From the NCBI RefSeq assembly GCF_001638985.1, contig NW_017265172.1, forward strand, positions 232,757 through 296,756: a stretch of DNA of 64,000 bases. The letters are read 5' to 3'. Position 1 is the first letter of the stretch, and every line of letters starts with the position of its first letter. Position numbers and translations under genes: made by a program. This document shows positions 35,194 to 46,189 of the stretch, in pieces. This DNA is from Phycomyces blakesleeanus NRRL 1555(-). Lineage: Eukaryota; Mucoromycota; Mucoromycetes; Mucorales; Phycomycetaceae. The notes under the pieces were generated by a model. The model saw nothing but the letters and a program-made list of their open reading frames with translations, was not told where the DNA came from and did not search any database.

Positions 35194-37040
35194 AAATAAA
35201 ATAAGAAATATATAGTGTAAGTGGGATAGGGATATTATATAGAATACCCTTTCCAATTATCTCTCTTGTTTCATTCTCATTGTATTTGTAAACAATATGG
35301 GCCAACCTTAAATACATACATACATATAAATATTCAAATATTCTTACAATACATTACAATACATTACATTACATAACATTATATTATATTATATTATACA
35401 CACACACACACACACACATAAGGTTATTCAATTAAATAAGCCACTGGGCTTTTACAAAGACAGAGAGAGATAAAAGGGGGAGGTTGAGGGGGGATTACAT
35501 TTATTAATTCAGGGAGAAAATACCCATTATATTTATTAGTTTTGCTTAGTTTAGTTATCACCAAATTTCTTTTAATTTATATCCTCATTCTACCTAAATA
35601 TTTTATGTGCTTAGATTACTCTATACATAAATGACTATACATTTTCTTTTTTTTTCGTTTCGTTTCGTTTTGTTATGTTATGTTTATCTCCATGACAATG
35701 AAGTTGTGGGTCTACAAAGAGGAGGTGACCAAACAATTCATAATGCCATTGGTTGTGTGAGAGTGGTAAATTCTTTGTGGTTTATGGTCAGGAGTATGAG
35801 ATGCACACTCGTCAAATGATGGGATCGATACCCAATATGGCGAGTATGATATTAGCCAAACACTCTTTGTACGGTTTATTGTTTCTTGTTTGCTCATTTG
35901 TACACACTGCTAAATAAATAACATATAATTCAAACATTTATTGGTTTTTAAGTTGCAATTCGTTAGAGTCTATTCTCCCCTTATTTCTCCTTTGGTGCTG
36001 TTATTGCTGAGATAGGCATAGCCATCGTCGCCGTCGTCGGCAGCAGCGTAGTTGTAGTAATAGTAAAAAGTGTTATTTTACTTGAATATTCATGGCACTC
36101 TTAATCTCCAATTAGTTTGTGAGAATAACCTGTTAAAATATACAAAAGAAGAAGAAAAAGTTTTTTTTTGTTGGTATTTATAAAAGGTAAAGCACAGCTA
36201 CTGTGGCTCTGTTAAAAATTGTTTATACCAAAACTTGGCTGACACAAATTAGACTTATTTACTGTTATTGCATACAATGGGCTTATATATATATATATAT
36301 ATTAAAGAAAAAACATGTAGCGTTTAATCAGCCTATTTCTTTAATACTAATGAATATCCTAATTATCAGTGTATGAAACATATGAAAATATTTTGGAATA
36401 TTGATTAAATGGGTACTCGGTATTTGTATAGTGCTGGCACTCTAGTATTCTTCCTTGGATACTACCCTGAAATCATATATTCTTCTAGCATCTTATTTCT
36501 AAATGGTCGACTGAAAATCACATACCTCTCAATATCTTGATAGACTATTTATACTTGTGCTTAAATCCGCACATATTTATATATAAATAAAAATAAGAAG
36601 AAAATGAACATCTTGTACTGCACAGTGTCCAAAAATAATAATAATAAAGAAAATCTAACCAGTAATTTGGATTAAAAATAGACTGTGTAATAATAAAACA
36701 ACAACAAAAAATGCTTTGGCTTTTGTAATAAATTAATCAATTCAAATAATTAATCACTCACATTTGTTCTTTCGACCTGTGCAAAATCTACAGCATTTTT
36801 CATTCCTTCTCTTTATTCAAGGAATCAAGTAAAGAAATACAAAGGGACTTTAGCTTCCATTCTCTAGAGATCGTCATTTATACTTCTTTTAATACTATAT
36901 TGTATTATATATAATTTTGTATCCTTTTGTGTTCCTGTCACGTCTGCTTTGTTTCACTAAAAGCGGACTTTACTTTTCTTCTTCTTTCAAATCTGATTGA
37001 TTCTATTACGCATTATATACACCCTGCTATTCCATCAAGG
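35194..37040. other. Intergenic region, repeats only
   Basis: About 1.85 kb upstream of the F-box gene. ACATT/TATAT repeats lie near 35348-35400, a CA run near 35398-35418 and a TA run near 36283-36301. No coding exon supported. The last about 100 bp before 37041 are pyrimidine-rich, as expected for a fungal promoter. Confidence 0.5.
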
Positions 37041-38939
37041 ATGCCAAAGACCATTCCCTCAATCAAGTCATCTGAATTACCATATGAAATTCTTTCTACA
37101 ATTGCCTTTCATCTCTCAATCGAAGATACTCTCAGCTGCACCGTAGTCTCTAGAGCGTGGAATGGACCTTTTCAAGATTCATTGTGGAGATGTATAAGCA
37201 TTAAACGTCCAAAGACACTTGCCACTATTCTCAACCAATTTACTAGCGGAGAAGCCACCTATCGGAGCTCAGACACTTGTGTTCGAAGCCTTTACATCCA
37301 AGAGAACGCTTGCCCTAATGACCAACACATGCATGTTTTACAACAACGTTTCCAGAAATTAAAAGACCTTTATATCCGGACCCACGATCCAGACTTTCTT
37401 CATGCCAAAATACCAATTGATTGGGGGCTCTGGAAGTCCTTGACAAATTTATCAATTGTCTGGATGGCAGCAGACGGGCAAAGTGTTGTGAATGAATTTC
37501 TAAAAGTTATATCACATCTACCGCAACTCACACAACTGGATTTGTCGATTACTGTCGATGTAGAGAGCCATGTTTTTACTTGGAAAGATATGGAGGCACT
37601 CCATGATTATCTACCCTTATTAGAGGACCTGACTCTCACTGCAAAATTTGGTGAAATAAAAGACGAGGATATTAGGCAGATCTTTTTTGCCAACCAGGCC
37701 AGCACGTTGCGGAAGGTGTGTTTTGGGTATGGTTCATGGAAGCCATTCTGGGTACTCTATATCCTTCGAAAGTATCCGTGTATGCATACCTTGGAGTGGC
37801 GTGCTTACTCCAACAGAGCATTATCGCACATGGATCAATTCGAATTAATGCTCATTTTGCCAAGTCTACCCCACGCTGCCCAATATCTAGAGGTAATCAA
37901 TATACAGACCTGCTCAGATATCCTCTACGAGCCTGTATCAAACGGTGTCATGCTTAAGGTTCTACGTAGAGATGGAAAAGATATCAAGGAAGCATACTTC
38001 TCCACGGTTGGCGAAGGGTACCAAAACGACTTTTATATCCTGAACAGAGAACTCCTTCGGCAGTTTTTATTTTCCAATTCAGCAGCCCTCGAAGGTTTTA
38101 CTTTAGATATCTGCAATACCCGCAATACACCAATATCCTGGTCAGCTTTTCACTCTTGTAAAAATCTCCTCGAGTTGAATGTACATGCACTTGAGAATGT
38201 ATCATTAAACGATATATTGGACCACTGTGTTTCTCTAAAAAAACTCAAATTAAGGTCTCCATTTGCTACCTCTGAAAATTTTGTTTCGGGTAACCACACG
38301 ATCCATGGCCTCGAAGTACTTGTGATTGAGGATGCAAATATATCTAATGAGTCAATGAAATACCTTGTATTTCGATGCAGGCAGCTTATAGAACTCAAAT
38401 TGCGCGGCGTAAGGATAAAGACTGTTATTCCTCTTGACAATAGGAGTATATCTTTTGATGTATCCTGCCTGTGCTTACAATCTTTGGAACTCACCGACGT
38501 CAGGTTTTATAAGCACACTACTACATTCTATGAGACGACAGGAACAAGGATCAATTACATCGCCCTTTGTCTACAAAGCCAAATTACACTCCCGGAAGCC
38601 GATATTACAGCTATAGCTACATTTCCTTCCACTCCAGATTGTACAAAATGTATCTGGATTCTTCAATGTACATGTTCGGGAGCGGGGAATAAGCATAACT
38701 GTACGCGAATATTGAGGGATGACGAAGCCAGTTATTGTCATGAATACTTTACGATGTGTCAAAAAAGTACAATGAACAACAATAACATCCAACAGCTACA
38801 CCTACCCAAAGATAAACCAGCTTTTATCAAAGCTAACAGAAATTTTAACTTATCCACAGGCTATGTTAACATGCTGTACAGACACATCGATAGGTTAGTT
38901 ATTGATGATTTAATATTAGAAAATACAAGTAAAGTCTAG
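37041..38939 (+). CDS. F-box/leucine-rich-repeat protein, 632 aa
   Basis: One exon; the first ATG in frame is at 37041 (MPKTIPSIKSS). The F-box occupies about residues 10-55 (LPYEILSTIAFHLSIEDTLSCTVVSRAWNGPFQDSLWR), which would bind Skp1 in an SCF ubiquitin ligase. The rest shows irregular leucine-rich repeats (LWKSLTNLSIVWM, LPQLTQLDLSITV, LLELNVHALENV, LEVLVIEDANI, LQSLELTDVRFY) spaced 25-30 residues apart, the likely substrate-binding part. A Cys-rich patch (CTKCIWILQCTCSGAGNKHNC) near residue 540 is unusual and could bind zinc. Mucorales carry many such F-box/LRR paralogues. The substrate cannot be predicted. Confidence 0.85.
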   Translation: MPKTIPSIKSSELPYEILSTIAFHLSIEDTLSCTVVSRAWNGPFQDSLWRCISIKRPKTLATILNQFTSGEATYRSSDTCVRSLYIQENACPNDQHMHVLQQRFQKLKDLYIRTHDPDFLHAKIPIDWGLWKSLTNLSIVWMAADGQSVVNEFLKVISHLPQLTQLDLSITVDVESHVFTWKDMEALHDYLPLLEDLTLTAKFGEIKDEDIRQIFFANQASTLRKVCFGYGSWKPFWVLYILRKYPCMHTLEWRAYSNRALSHMDQFELMLILPSLPHAAQYLEVINIQTCSDILYEPVSNGVMLKVLRRDGKDIKEAYFSTVGEGYQNDFYILNRELLRQFLFSNSAALEGFTLDICNTRNTPISWSAFHSCKNLLELNVHALENVSLNDILDHCVSLKKLKLRSPFATSENFVSGNHTIHGLEVLVIEDANISNESMKYLVFRCRQLIELKLRGVRIKTVIPLDNRSISFDVSCLCLQSLELTDVRFYKHTTTFYETTGTRINYIALCLQSQITLPEADITAIATFPSTPDCTKCIWILQCTCSGAGNKHNCTRILRDDEASYCHEYFTMCQKSTMNNNNIQQLHLPKDKPAFIKANRNFNLSTGYVNMLYRHIDRLVIDDLILENTSKV

Positions 38940-39471
38940 GCATCTATTAAAGTTAAGACGCTACGCCCTATGAAACCCAGTTTATGTTTATAATATAAAT
39001 AAATAAACTGTTACTATACCCTTTTTCTCACAATGTATATATATATGTATATATTGTGTTTTCATAATACAATTGGCATTAAATGACATAAAATTTTGAG
39101 TCTTCGTCATAAGCTTATATTATCATTATTATGTTCACTTGCAACTTATTTTTTATTTTGGGGTTAATGTATGAGCACTTGACAGTGAGCATTGATTCAT
39201 ATGATATTAATGCACATGCTCGTGTGTATACATATGAACAAACTATATCTATTTAAGAAAGAAAGAAAGGAAACACAAAACGAAGTAGAAGGATGCGGAA
39301 GAAAAGGAGATATCGTTAGATGAAAAATAAAGGCAAGCAGAATATTCACAATTGAGGGTAATACATACATAGTACATTAATACATCTTGAGAGCACTAGT
39401 TATTTGTATAGATGTTTCATTAATGGAAAAAGACAATGGCGACCAGAAAACAACAACCATAATTTTTCTAG
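38940..39471. other. Intergenic region
   Basis: AT-rich 3' flank of the F-box gene with a TA-rich imperfect inverted repeat near 39033-39062. No gene seen. Confidence 0.45.
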
Positions 39472-39775
39472 ATTGCCTATCAATGCTTTGCTACCAGCAT
39501 GGAAGGCAAAGATTCTGTCTCATTTAAAGGCCAACATGCAGGATTTGTAGGTGTTCTGTACCGAGCATTGAGAAATAGGCGAATGGGTGGAGACCTTCTT
39601 GTGGCAGATGTTGGAGAGTTCAGAAAATCCAAGGTAAACCCAATAAGCTTAACACATTTGTAAGGCTTAGCTAACAATGCTTTTATCTTTTTTTATTCTA
39701 AAGATTTGCCACTTTTGTAATGAAATTAACATTACAAATATATTAGTTAATTTCACAAGCATCCTCTCTTGTTAA
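39472..39775 (+). pseudogene. Possible Fanzor/TnpB-type nuclease C-terminal fragment
   Basis: Two joined pieces read in frame: 39472-39633 and 39704-39775, with a GTAAAC donor and CTAAAG acceptor between them. The product contains SMEGKDSVSFKGQHAGFVGV, LYRALRNRRMGGDLLVADV and GEFRKSKICHFC. The order (Lys/Gly-rich loop, basic helix, a V-D-x-E/F-R-x-S-K block and then CxxC) resembles the last RuvC motif plus first zinc-ribbon half of TnpB/Fanzor-type proteins found in Mucorales. The second CxxC and everything N-terminal are missing or unreadable. It is a relic at best, and the family call is from pattern memory. Confidence 0.35.
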
Positions 39776-40017
39776 AGTTGCGGGATGATGTGGAATAGAG
39801 ATGTGAATGATTCCAAAAACATATATCAAACTGCAGTAGAAGCTTTAAATAACCGCCATCAACCACCACTATTCTCTTGAAGCGAATAGCCTATTCTCAA
39901 CCACTTATATTCCCGTATCGAACACGGGTCTCTTTACGCGGGAATTTAGATTTTTACAGGTAAAAATATTCTACAAAATAATCCTTATTTGTCTAAAAAA
40001 TCAGTAATGATTTCTCT

Positions 40018-40100
40018 CAATTTTTTTTCGTCTAAAACCTAACTCTCATTGGTCTAAAAAAAACCTAATTTGTCTCAATCTCAAGTAGAAACACTGTATA
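40018..40100. repeat. Tc1/mariner-like terminal fragment
   Basis: The segment ends AAGTAGAAACACTG followed by TA at 40099-40100. It shares its last about 26 bp, with few mismatches, with 28121-28147, which also ends at a TA. GTCTAAAA sub-repeats lie inside it. This looks like one end of a transposon family; I found no partner end nearby. Confidence 0.5.
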
Positions 40101-40167
40101 AAAGCACCAGAAAATCTGACGGGCAACACAACACTTACTTTTCTTTTTATCCAAATAATTTTTTTAA

Positions 40168-41557
40168 ATGTCTACTATTCAACGTCTGATCGCCGTCACA
40201 GATGCATATTTGTACTATATATCTAAACTTATCGTTGATGAAGGAACTGGACGTGCTCTAGTGTACCAAAGCGAATTTGATCCTATATCATATCCCTTTC
40301 GTCGTCAAGGTTATATGGATATTAGCACTTTACCAGATGAAGAGTGCAAATACTTATTTAAATTTACCTTCTCTCAGGTAAAAGATACTGTTTACTTTCC
40401 AGAAAGGAAAAGAGGTATTAATGGAGTTGACTTATCAAACTAGATACAATCGTTAGCTGTTCTTCTTGAACTGGGGGAAAAAGTCTGCTTTCGTGAAGGG
40501 TCCCCAAGCCAGTTCTTTATCCCGTCTACAGAGGCTTTGACTATCATGCTTCGCAGAATGACTTTTCCTGCTCGCGTAGCAAATTTGACTTTGTTTTTCG
40601 GAAGGTCAGAATGTACTCTTATTACCATTTTCAATGAAATGATTGAGAAACTTTATGAGAGGTTTCATACTGGTCTTGAGTTTGACACCTACCAGTTCCG
40701 TGAAGAGAATCTGGTACGCTTTAGTGAAGCCATAAGTAAAACTGGTAAGGGAGATTTTAAGATTTAACATGTCTACAAACTTGATAATAGTAACATTTTA
40801 TTTATTACTCGGATAATAAGCACCAACATCCGAATGTGTTGGATTTATTGATGGTCTATTCAACAGGTCAGCCAAACCAGACTGTGACCAAGAAGTCATA
40901 AGTAACGAATATAGTGTAGGTAAATAATTATAGCCATACTTTTATCATATATCTTACTAACTAGACTTATACGGCTTGTGTAGAGTGAATATGGGCTGAA
41001 ATACCAAGCAGTGGTAACTCCTGACGGTATTACTTCTTCCATAATGGGCCCTGAAATTGGGAATCCCAAGGATATGAATTTCTACGAAAATAGTGGATTA
41101 GAAAATAGTATGCGCGAAGCATTTGATTTCAAGAGCTCAAATGGACCCTGCTACTACGTGTACGGTGATAAAAACTACACCGAGTCAGCTCTTATAATGG
41201 CACCGTTTCACAAGCGTAAGTACTGTATAATCATCTATTTCGATATATAATCCTTGTAAATTTTACAACTTTACTTTAGTACCGTTGGACGAGGTTGAAT
41301 TGGATATCAACAAGACAATGGCTGGGCTACATCGTGTGGTTGGGAATGAGTTTACTCATGTTGGAAATCTCTGGGAATTTCTGAGGTACTCCCAGACCCA
41401 GCGAAGTGACCAGAGCTCCTTTGAACTGTACTATACCGTTGGAACGTTCTTAAAAAACATTCATGTTTGTTACAATGGTGGTAATCATACAAGCAGGATG
41501 TTTGGTGTTACTCCTCCAACACCAGATGATTATATTTACGGCCTCTTATGTCAATAA
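40168..41557 (+). pseudogene. PIF/Harbinger-type DDE transposase with one in-frame stop
   Basis: DDE-superfamily endonuclease of the PIF/Harbinger type. Exons 40168-40744, 40821-40915, 40984-41215 and 41280-41557 join in phase. ATG at 40168 (MSTIQRLIAVTDAYLYY). An in-frame TAG at 40441-40443 interrupts exon 1; the frame then continues cleanly (LRRMTFPARVANLTLFFGRSE, NEMIEKLYERFHTGLEFD). Catalytic-region blocks are CVGFIDGLF, VVTPDGITSSIMGP, NPKDMNFYENSG, YYVYGDKNYTESALI and AGLHRVVGNEFTHVGNLW. In related proteins as I recall them the last block has VEHEF, so the catalytic Glu may be Gly here. The single stop suggests a recently dead copy, or read-through if the TAG is a sequencing error. Confidence 0.78.
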
Positions 41558-41683
41558 AATGTGCTATTAAAACTGCTATAAACAAACATCTAAAGTCTAA
41601 AAAAGAGTAACGACTTGTGGCATATTAAATATATATATAAATTTATAATTTTAAGATTTCAATACCAATATCCTTATATATTG

Positions 41684-41873
41684 GCCTTGAGCATCGCTTG
41701 TCTCTCCTCATACATCCTCTACCTCTCCTCCACATATGACATTTCCATCTCTCTCTTCTCCTTCAATCTGTGTATAAAGGCAAGAATATCATCGCTGTTC
41801 ACTCCAGTCACCATTATGGACAATTCTACCCCAGCATATTTCAGCACATCTCTGACTTCAGGCGTGTTGGCCA
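41684..41873 (-). pseudogene. Coiled-coil C-terminal coding fragment
   Basis: On the minus strand from ATG 41873 a frame reads MANTPEVRDVLKYAGVEL, then VTGVNSDDILAFIHRLKEKREMEM and, after a TAG, RMYEERQAMLKANI. The composition is a charged helix like the tail of transposon-associated NAM/SANT-like proteins. Further basic coding traces (KLSEKIIRTKSPSESYSEL) lie upstream to about 42100 in shifting frames. It is convergent with the Harbinger transposase and could be the remains of its second gene. Confidence 0.4.
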
Positions 41874-42202
41874 TGGATCAAACAAACCGAAGCTCAGAAT
41901 AACTCTCGCTAGGGCTCTTGGTCCTTATTATTTTTTCTGAGAGTTTTGGGAAATGCTTCTTCATAATTCGGGTTTATCTGTCTACAAGCCTTGCTTTTGC
42001 TCCACTTTATTTCTGACTACCTTCTTATCTTTATTTTTCTTTTCGTGAGACTTTTTTCGACCCTCTTAGTTTTCTTTTGAAAGCAGAGTGTTAACCTAAA
42101 CAAATCTTAGATAGCAGGTTTAATACAATACAAGTATCATGAGCTCAATGGGCTGAAAAAAAAATTGGCCAAAATCATAGTAATTTTCATTTGACCCGGT
42201 CG

Positions 42203-42266
42203 TTCCTCTTGACGAGTGTTGAGTTTTTGTAGTGCAACGTCAGTAAAATAGCAATAAATGAGAGTT
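42203..42266 (+). repeat. Partial duplicate of the 3' end of the NAM-like gene region
   Basis: GTGTTGAGTTTTTGTAGTGC and the following AT-rich 30 bp match 44257-44320 (GTGTTGAGTTGGTGTGGTGC and its flank) with scattered differences. Both are in the same orientation. This points to two overlapping relic copies of one element family. Confidence 0.6.
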
Positions 42267-43567
42267 GCCAACAAATTTAGATGGCAGTGTATATATATAT
42301 ATATAAAAATAAGGGATGAATTACTGGGATAACACTCGGGTTTATCCAATAATAAAAAGGTGCGGTAATATATATATATATATATAGAAAAGACAAATAT
42401 ATCAAGAAGTATGTTTATAACTATTGCAAAGAGCGGTTATAAATCAGTGACAACGAAATAGATGTATAGACAAGATAATAAGGGATTTAATCAATAAAGT
42501 AAGAATGAATAAGGATGAATACTTTATTAGTGCTTCATTTGAAGACTTTTATACAAGAATAATCTATAATACTTTGCTGTAAAGCTCTTCTAAAACGGTA
42601 CCAATGGTGAAATACAATGCACAAGGGTATGTCTTGTGCAAGGAATTGAATAGAATCCTGCAAAGAGCGTCATACGTCTTTACAAGATATTCGTGATCTT
42701 AATAGGTCCAAAAGAACACACACTGTGTTACTATTTTCCGGCTTTATCTTTCCTGAATCTACCTGACCAAGGTCTAGTGCCTTTATCTCAATATAATACG
42801 CGACATATAGGGTGCGTTATTGTCAATTGAATTGTCTCTGATAAAGAGGTAATGTCATGCCTAATCTACGTGTTTGTGATCTGGATAGGATAGATGTATA
42901 TAGACCGTAGACTCAACTACCAATATGTCTTGCACAACGACAGGATTTGTTTGGTTTCTGTATTGGATGGGAATACATGGGATTATTGAATTGATGTTCA
43001 TTTTGTTTAAAAGTAAATTTGGGTTTAGTCAAAGACATAGATCATAGAAGGAACTCTATATTTTGAAAGGATAAGTCTGTTGTGAGCAGAAAAAAAAAGC
43101 TGACAAGTATATAATTTAAAGATAAGCTTTTACTTCTTCACTATCTAAAACTGTTACATATTTCGCCTTTTCTTTAAGCTTTATATAGCGCTGAAGGTTA
43201 TGAAGGATGAGGTATTTGGGATTGTTTATGGGTTAGTATCTCAATAATGGGAAAAGTAGATACTGTGAGAGTGACATTTATTAAAGAGACAAAATAATAT
43301 TGTTTATATCTGTTAGAGCATCTGCAGCAGTAGCATTTAAATTCAGTTTTTTCCGATTTAAGTGCTTTTTGTAAATGCTTTTCAAAAAAAATGTCTGCAG
43401 CAGTAACATTTCCGACAGCATGTATTTACATACTCTGTGATTTTTATGACCTTGAGCATGGAAATAGATGCTTATTTTAAAAACTTGCTGAGCATTTAAA
43501 TTTTCTTGTTTCTTTTTCCTTCCACCAAAAATCAAAAAATTAATAAAGTTTTTTTTTTAAAAAAAAA
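42267..43567. other. Relic-containing intergenic DNA
   Basis: No complete ORF. A short direct repeat, CTGCAGCAGTA(G/A)CATTT, occurs at about 43321 and 43395. TA runs lie near 42290-42304 and 42371-42387. Confidence 0.4.
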
Positions 43568-44269
43568 ATGAGCACCCCACCCATTACCAATTCCAATGAT
43601 GAGCCTAGAATTCCTGGAAAAAGTGGTTTTTTCATTCAAAGCAGTTTATATGTGATACTAAAGTAAAGAGATCTGTTACTGTAACTGATAAAAAATACTT
43701 TTAATATTTATATAAAAGAGAAAAGTTCCCTAAAAAAGAAGTTCTCTGTCCAAGAAGACAAACAACTTTGCCGCTCGTATCTTTTTGTTGCCTTGGATGC
43801 TGTCAGTGGTGTTGAGCAAAAGAGTGAGAAATTTTGGCCAATAATAATCTTTCATTATCACGAGTCCTTGGGTAAAGATGCTATTAAGAGCGATGAGCAT
43901 GCTTTGCATGCTTGTTGGCATATCATCAGCAGGGTAGTCAGTAAGTACGCTGGGCTTTTGTCTCAAGTAAGAGGGATACAATCAAGTGGCTCAAATGAAG
44001 AATCGGATGTAAGTAATTAATATGTCAACAATATATATTATGATGTACACAGTAGTTAAGTAAAAGTTTAGAAGTCAAAAGAAAAGCAAATGTACTTTGC
44101 TGAAACAGGAACAAACTTCAATCTTGTTCACTGTTACAACGTCTTGTCCAAGCACCCGAAATTGGAGATTAGAAAAACAAAGCCCAAGGTGTCACGTAAA
44201 AAACAGCTTGAAAAGGGCAAGGTGATAAGCTCTGCCCCCACTACTGTTGGCGGTGCTGACAAGTGTTGA
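43568..44269 (+). CDS. SANT/Myb-like, NAM-associated-type protein (probable Harbinger accessory gene)
   Basis: Starts at ATG 43568 (MSTPPITNSNDEPRIPGK). The first intron boundary is uncertain (about 43662 to about 43722). Exon 2 runs to 44008 and exon 3 is 44072-44269, with a clean GTAAGT donor and TTTAG acceptor, in phase. The core reads FSVQEDKQLCRSYLFVALDA, then SGVEQKSEKFWPIIIFHYHE, HALHACWHIISRVVSKYAG, TGTNFNLVHCYNVLSKHPK and a basic tail RKTKPKVSRKKQ. This tri-helical SANT/Myb-like layout with H-C-(W/Y)-x-x-L near the end is that of the NAM-associated C-terminal family, typical of the second ORF in PIF/Harbinger elements (DNA binding, transposase import). It sits 2 kb from the Harbinger transposase. 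It may still encode protein, but is short and probably a relic. Confidence 0.6.
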
Positions 44270-44320
44270 GTTGGTGTGGTGCAACGTTGTCAGAAAAATA
44301 ATAAATGAAAATAGGGCTGC

Positions 44321-44863
44321 TGTCGTGATCCAGACACTCGGATGTTGGATTTATCACATATAAGAACATATTCATATTGAGATAGTGTAGTAGCTATCAT
44401 CTTGTCAGTATAAAATATATATAAACGATTAAGTAATCAGCCCAATAATTATTACAGTTAGTACTGTAGATAATATCTTAAAGATTGTTAAGATAATTAT
44501 ATCATACTGCCAGGTAAACTGTGTCAGATCAATATGGAGCTAATTTAGTAGGAAGTCCTAAAGCTCTAGTATAAAAGAGAAAAGAATAGCTAAGAGCTAA
44601 AGAAGTACAATTTATGACTTGATGTCATAATTGTAACATCAACACTAGTTAAGCAGTAAATACACTCTAATAACCAAATATAGTAAAGGAAGAAAGCCTT
44701 AAGAAACTAAGACGTAATGACAAGAGCAGATTGTATTTTCTTATAAAAAGGGACATTTTTTATTTATGAATAAAGACAACTCATATACAGTCTCAAAGTA
44801 TTTCTATATGTCTCTATTATCAAATATTTTATTTTTCTATTGTTTCGTACCTGAAATACCACA
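44321..44863 (-). repeat. Solo LTR, left copy (minus orientation)
   Basis: Read on the minus strand it begins TGTGGTATTTCAGG and ends ...TGGATCACGACA, a TG...CA structure with short terminal inverted repeats (TGTGGT/ACGACA). It is about 543 bp long and matches 46489-47031 in the opposite orientation over its whole length with only scattered substitutions. No target duplication is visible: flanking pentamers are GCTGC and TCTCA. No internal retroelement genes adjoin it. Confidence 0.75.
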
Positions 44864-45483
44864 TCTCATATTATAGTAATATTATTATAAGCATAATTAT
44901 AACTGATAAACATATTTACTTTCGATGTTAAGACTTCATTGGGACTACACACATTTATATAATTAATCATACATTAATTATTCCAAGATCACGTTGCTCT
45001 GATTAAGGCTCAGATAGGATCGATTACCTGATCCCAGTCATATAATTTTTTCAATCCAAAATAATATAAATAGCAGTAGTAGTTCAGTGTAGAAACCTCG
45101 TCAAACTTTGATATAAAATCTTTTCTCAATAAACAAAACCTACACAAGTTCTCACGAATCTTCGTTCCTAATCTCAAATCTTTAATTCTTCCTCTTAAAA
45201 ACTTCTTTAACTTCAATCATCACAACAGATACAATGTGTAATTGCATGAAGTTATTGTTGACAGAATGATACTTTTCGGTATACTTATTGGTGTTTTACT
45301 CTACAAATCAAAATATTGCTTTCTATTCAGCCTCGGCTGCCATCAGAAAATCAAAAAAAAAATAATAGAATATAATTTTTCTAGAATTACAAAGAATTCT
45401 GCAATGTCACTGCACTGCCGGACAACCGAAATATCGTTAAACGTTAACTATTAAAATTGCACTTTGTGTTATAAATAAAGCAG
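44864..45483. other. Spacer between left LTR and tRNA-Ser
   Basis: AT-rich and without a supportable gene. The minus frame at 45010-45216 is basic but lacks ATG context and homology that I recognise. Confidence 0.45.
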
Positions 45484-45565
45484 GTCGATTTGTCCGAGTG
45501 GTTAAGGAGTGTGACTAGAAATCACATGGGCTCTGCCCGCGTAGGTTCAAATCCTGCAGTCGACG
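45484..45565 (+). tRNA. tRNA-Ser-AGA: tRNA-Ser(AGA)
   Basis: An 82-nt cloverleaf. The acceptor stem GTCGATT pairs with AGTCGAC (one G-T pair). A-box-like TGTCCGAGTGGTTAAGG, anticodon loop CTAGAAA giving AGA, a long variable arm (GGGCTCTGCCC) typical of tRNA-Ser, and B box GGTTCAAATCC are all present. No intron. The discriminator is G, as in eukaryotic tRNA-Ser. CCA is not encoded. A run of T follows within about 5 nt (pol III terminator). It is the only tRNA found in the window. Confidence 0.96.
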
Positions 45566-46131
45566 TCATTTTTATTTTTATCTTGTTGTTGTTCCCAATC
45601 TGGGTTAGTCTTCCTTTTACTATAACAAAGTCAAAAGGTCAAACCCACTGGGGATCAAGGAGTATACGTAAAATCAAAGAGAGGATAAGATACTTTTTAT
45701 TGATATGAATTGAATTGTCTTATATAGTTTTCTAAACTAATACTGTGCATTATCCGCAGTAGTTATTATTTATATTTAATTAAAGAAATAGTCATTATAC
45801 TGTGGTTAATGCTCAGGAAGATATCACTGCACATAAAGAAGTACTGTGGTTAACTATCTTCAGATTTTACGGATTCATCAAAATAATGTCCGACATTGTC
45901 ATGCCCGAATTCTTGTCAGCCAATCAGGATGACAATTAAACAGAATTCTCTTTTGAGAATGACGACCAAAGTGATTTCCTTTTGCTCACAAAAGAATTAG
46001 AAAGGACATAGCTTAACAAAAGTAGAATACAAACCGAAACAGACATTTATAATGGCTGGGTAGATTTAGAAAAGATATAAAAGAAAACGTTATTTTATTC
46101 AATAAAAGTTATCTATCTTTCTATAGTCAAA
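45566..46131. other. tRNA 3' flank
   Basis: Begins with T-rich pol III termination sequence (about 45568-45583). Nothing else recognised. Confidence 0.45.
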
Positions 46132-46189
46132 GCTCAATATAGTGATATGAATGGTGGACAGAAATTTTATTACTATCACTATATTGAGC
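46132..46189. repeat. Perfect 16-bp inverted repeat (hairpin)
   Basis: GCTCAATATAGTGATA at 46132-46147 is the exact complement of TATCACTATATTGAGC at 46174-46189, leaving a 26-nt loop. A related AGCTCAATATACACTG-TA ends at 46379, so the stem is probably part of a small Tc1/mariner-like element with CAGTG termini. Confidence 0.8.

Noticed and set aside
43568..44269. Plant NAC/NAM gene acquired by horizontal transfer
   Set aside because: The NAM-associated C-terminal type domain is common in Harbinger accessory proteins across fungi and other eukaryotes, and the neighbouring transposase explains it better.
45010..45216. 68-codon basic minus frame next to the tRNA
   Set aside because: The sequence is AT-driven with no conserved motif recognised.
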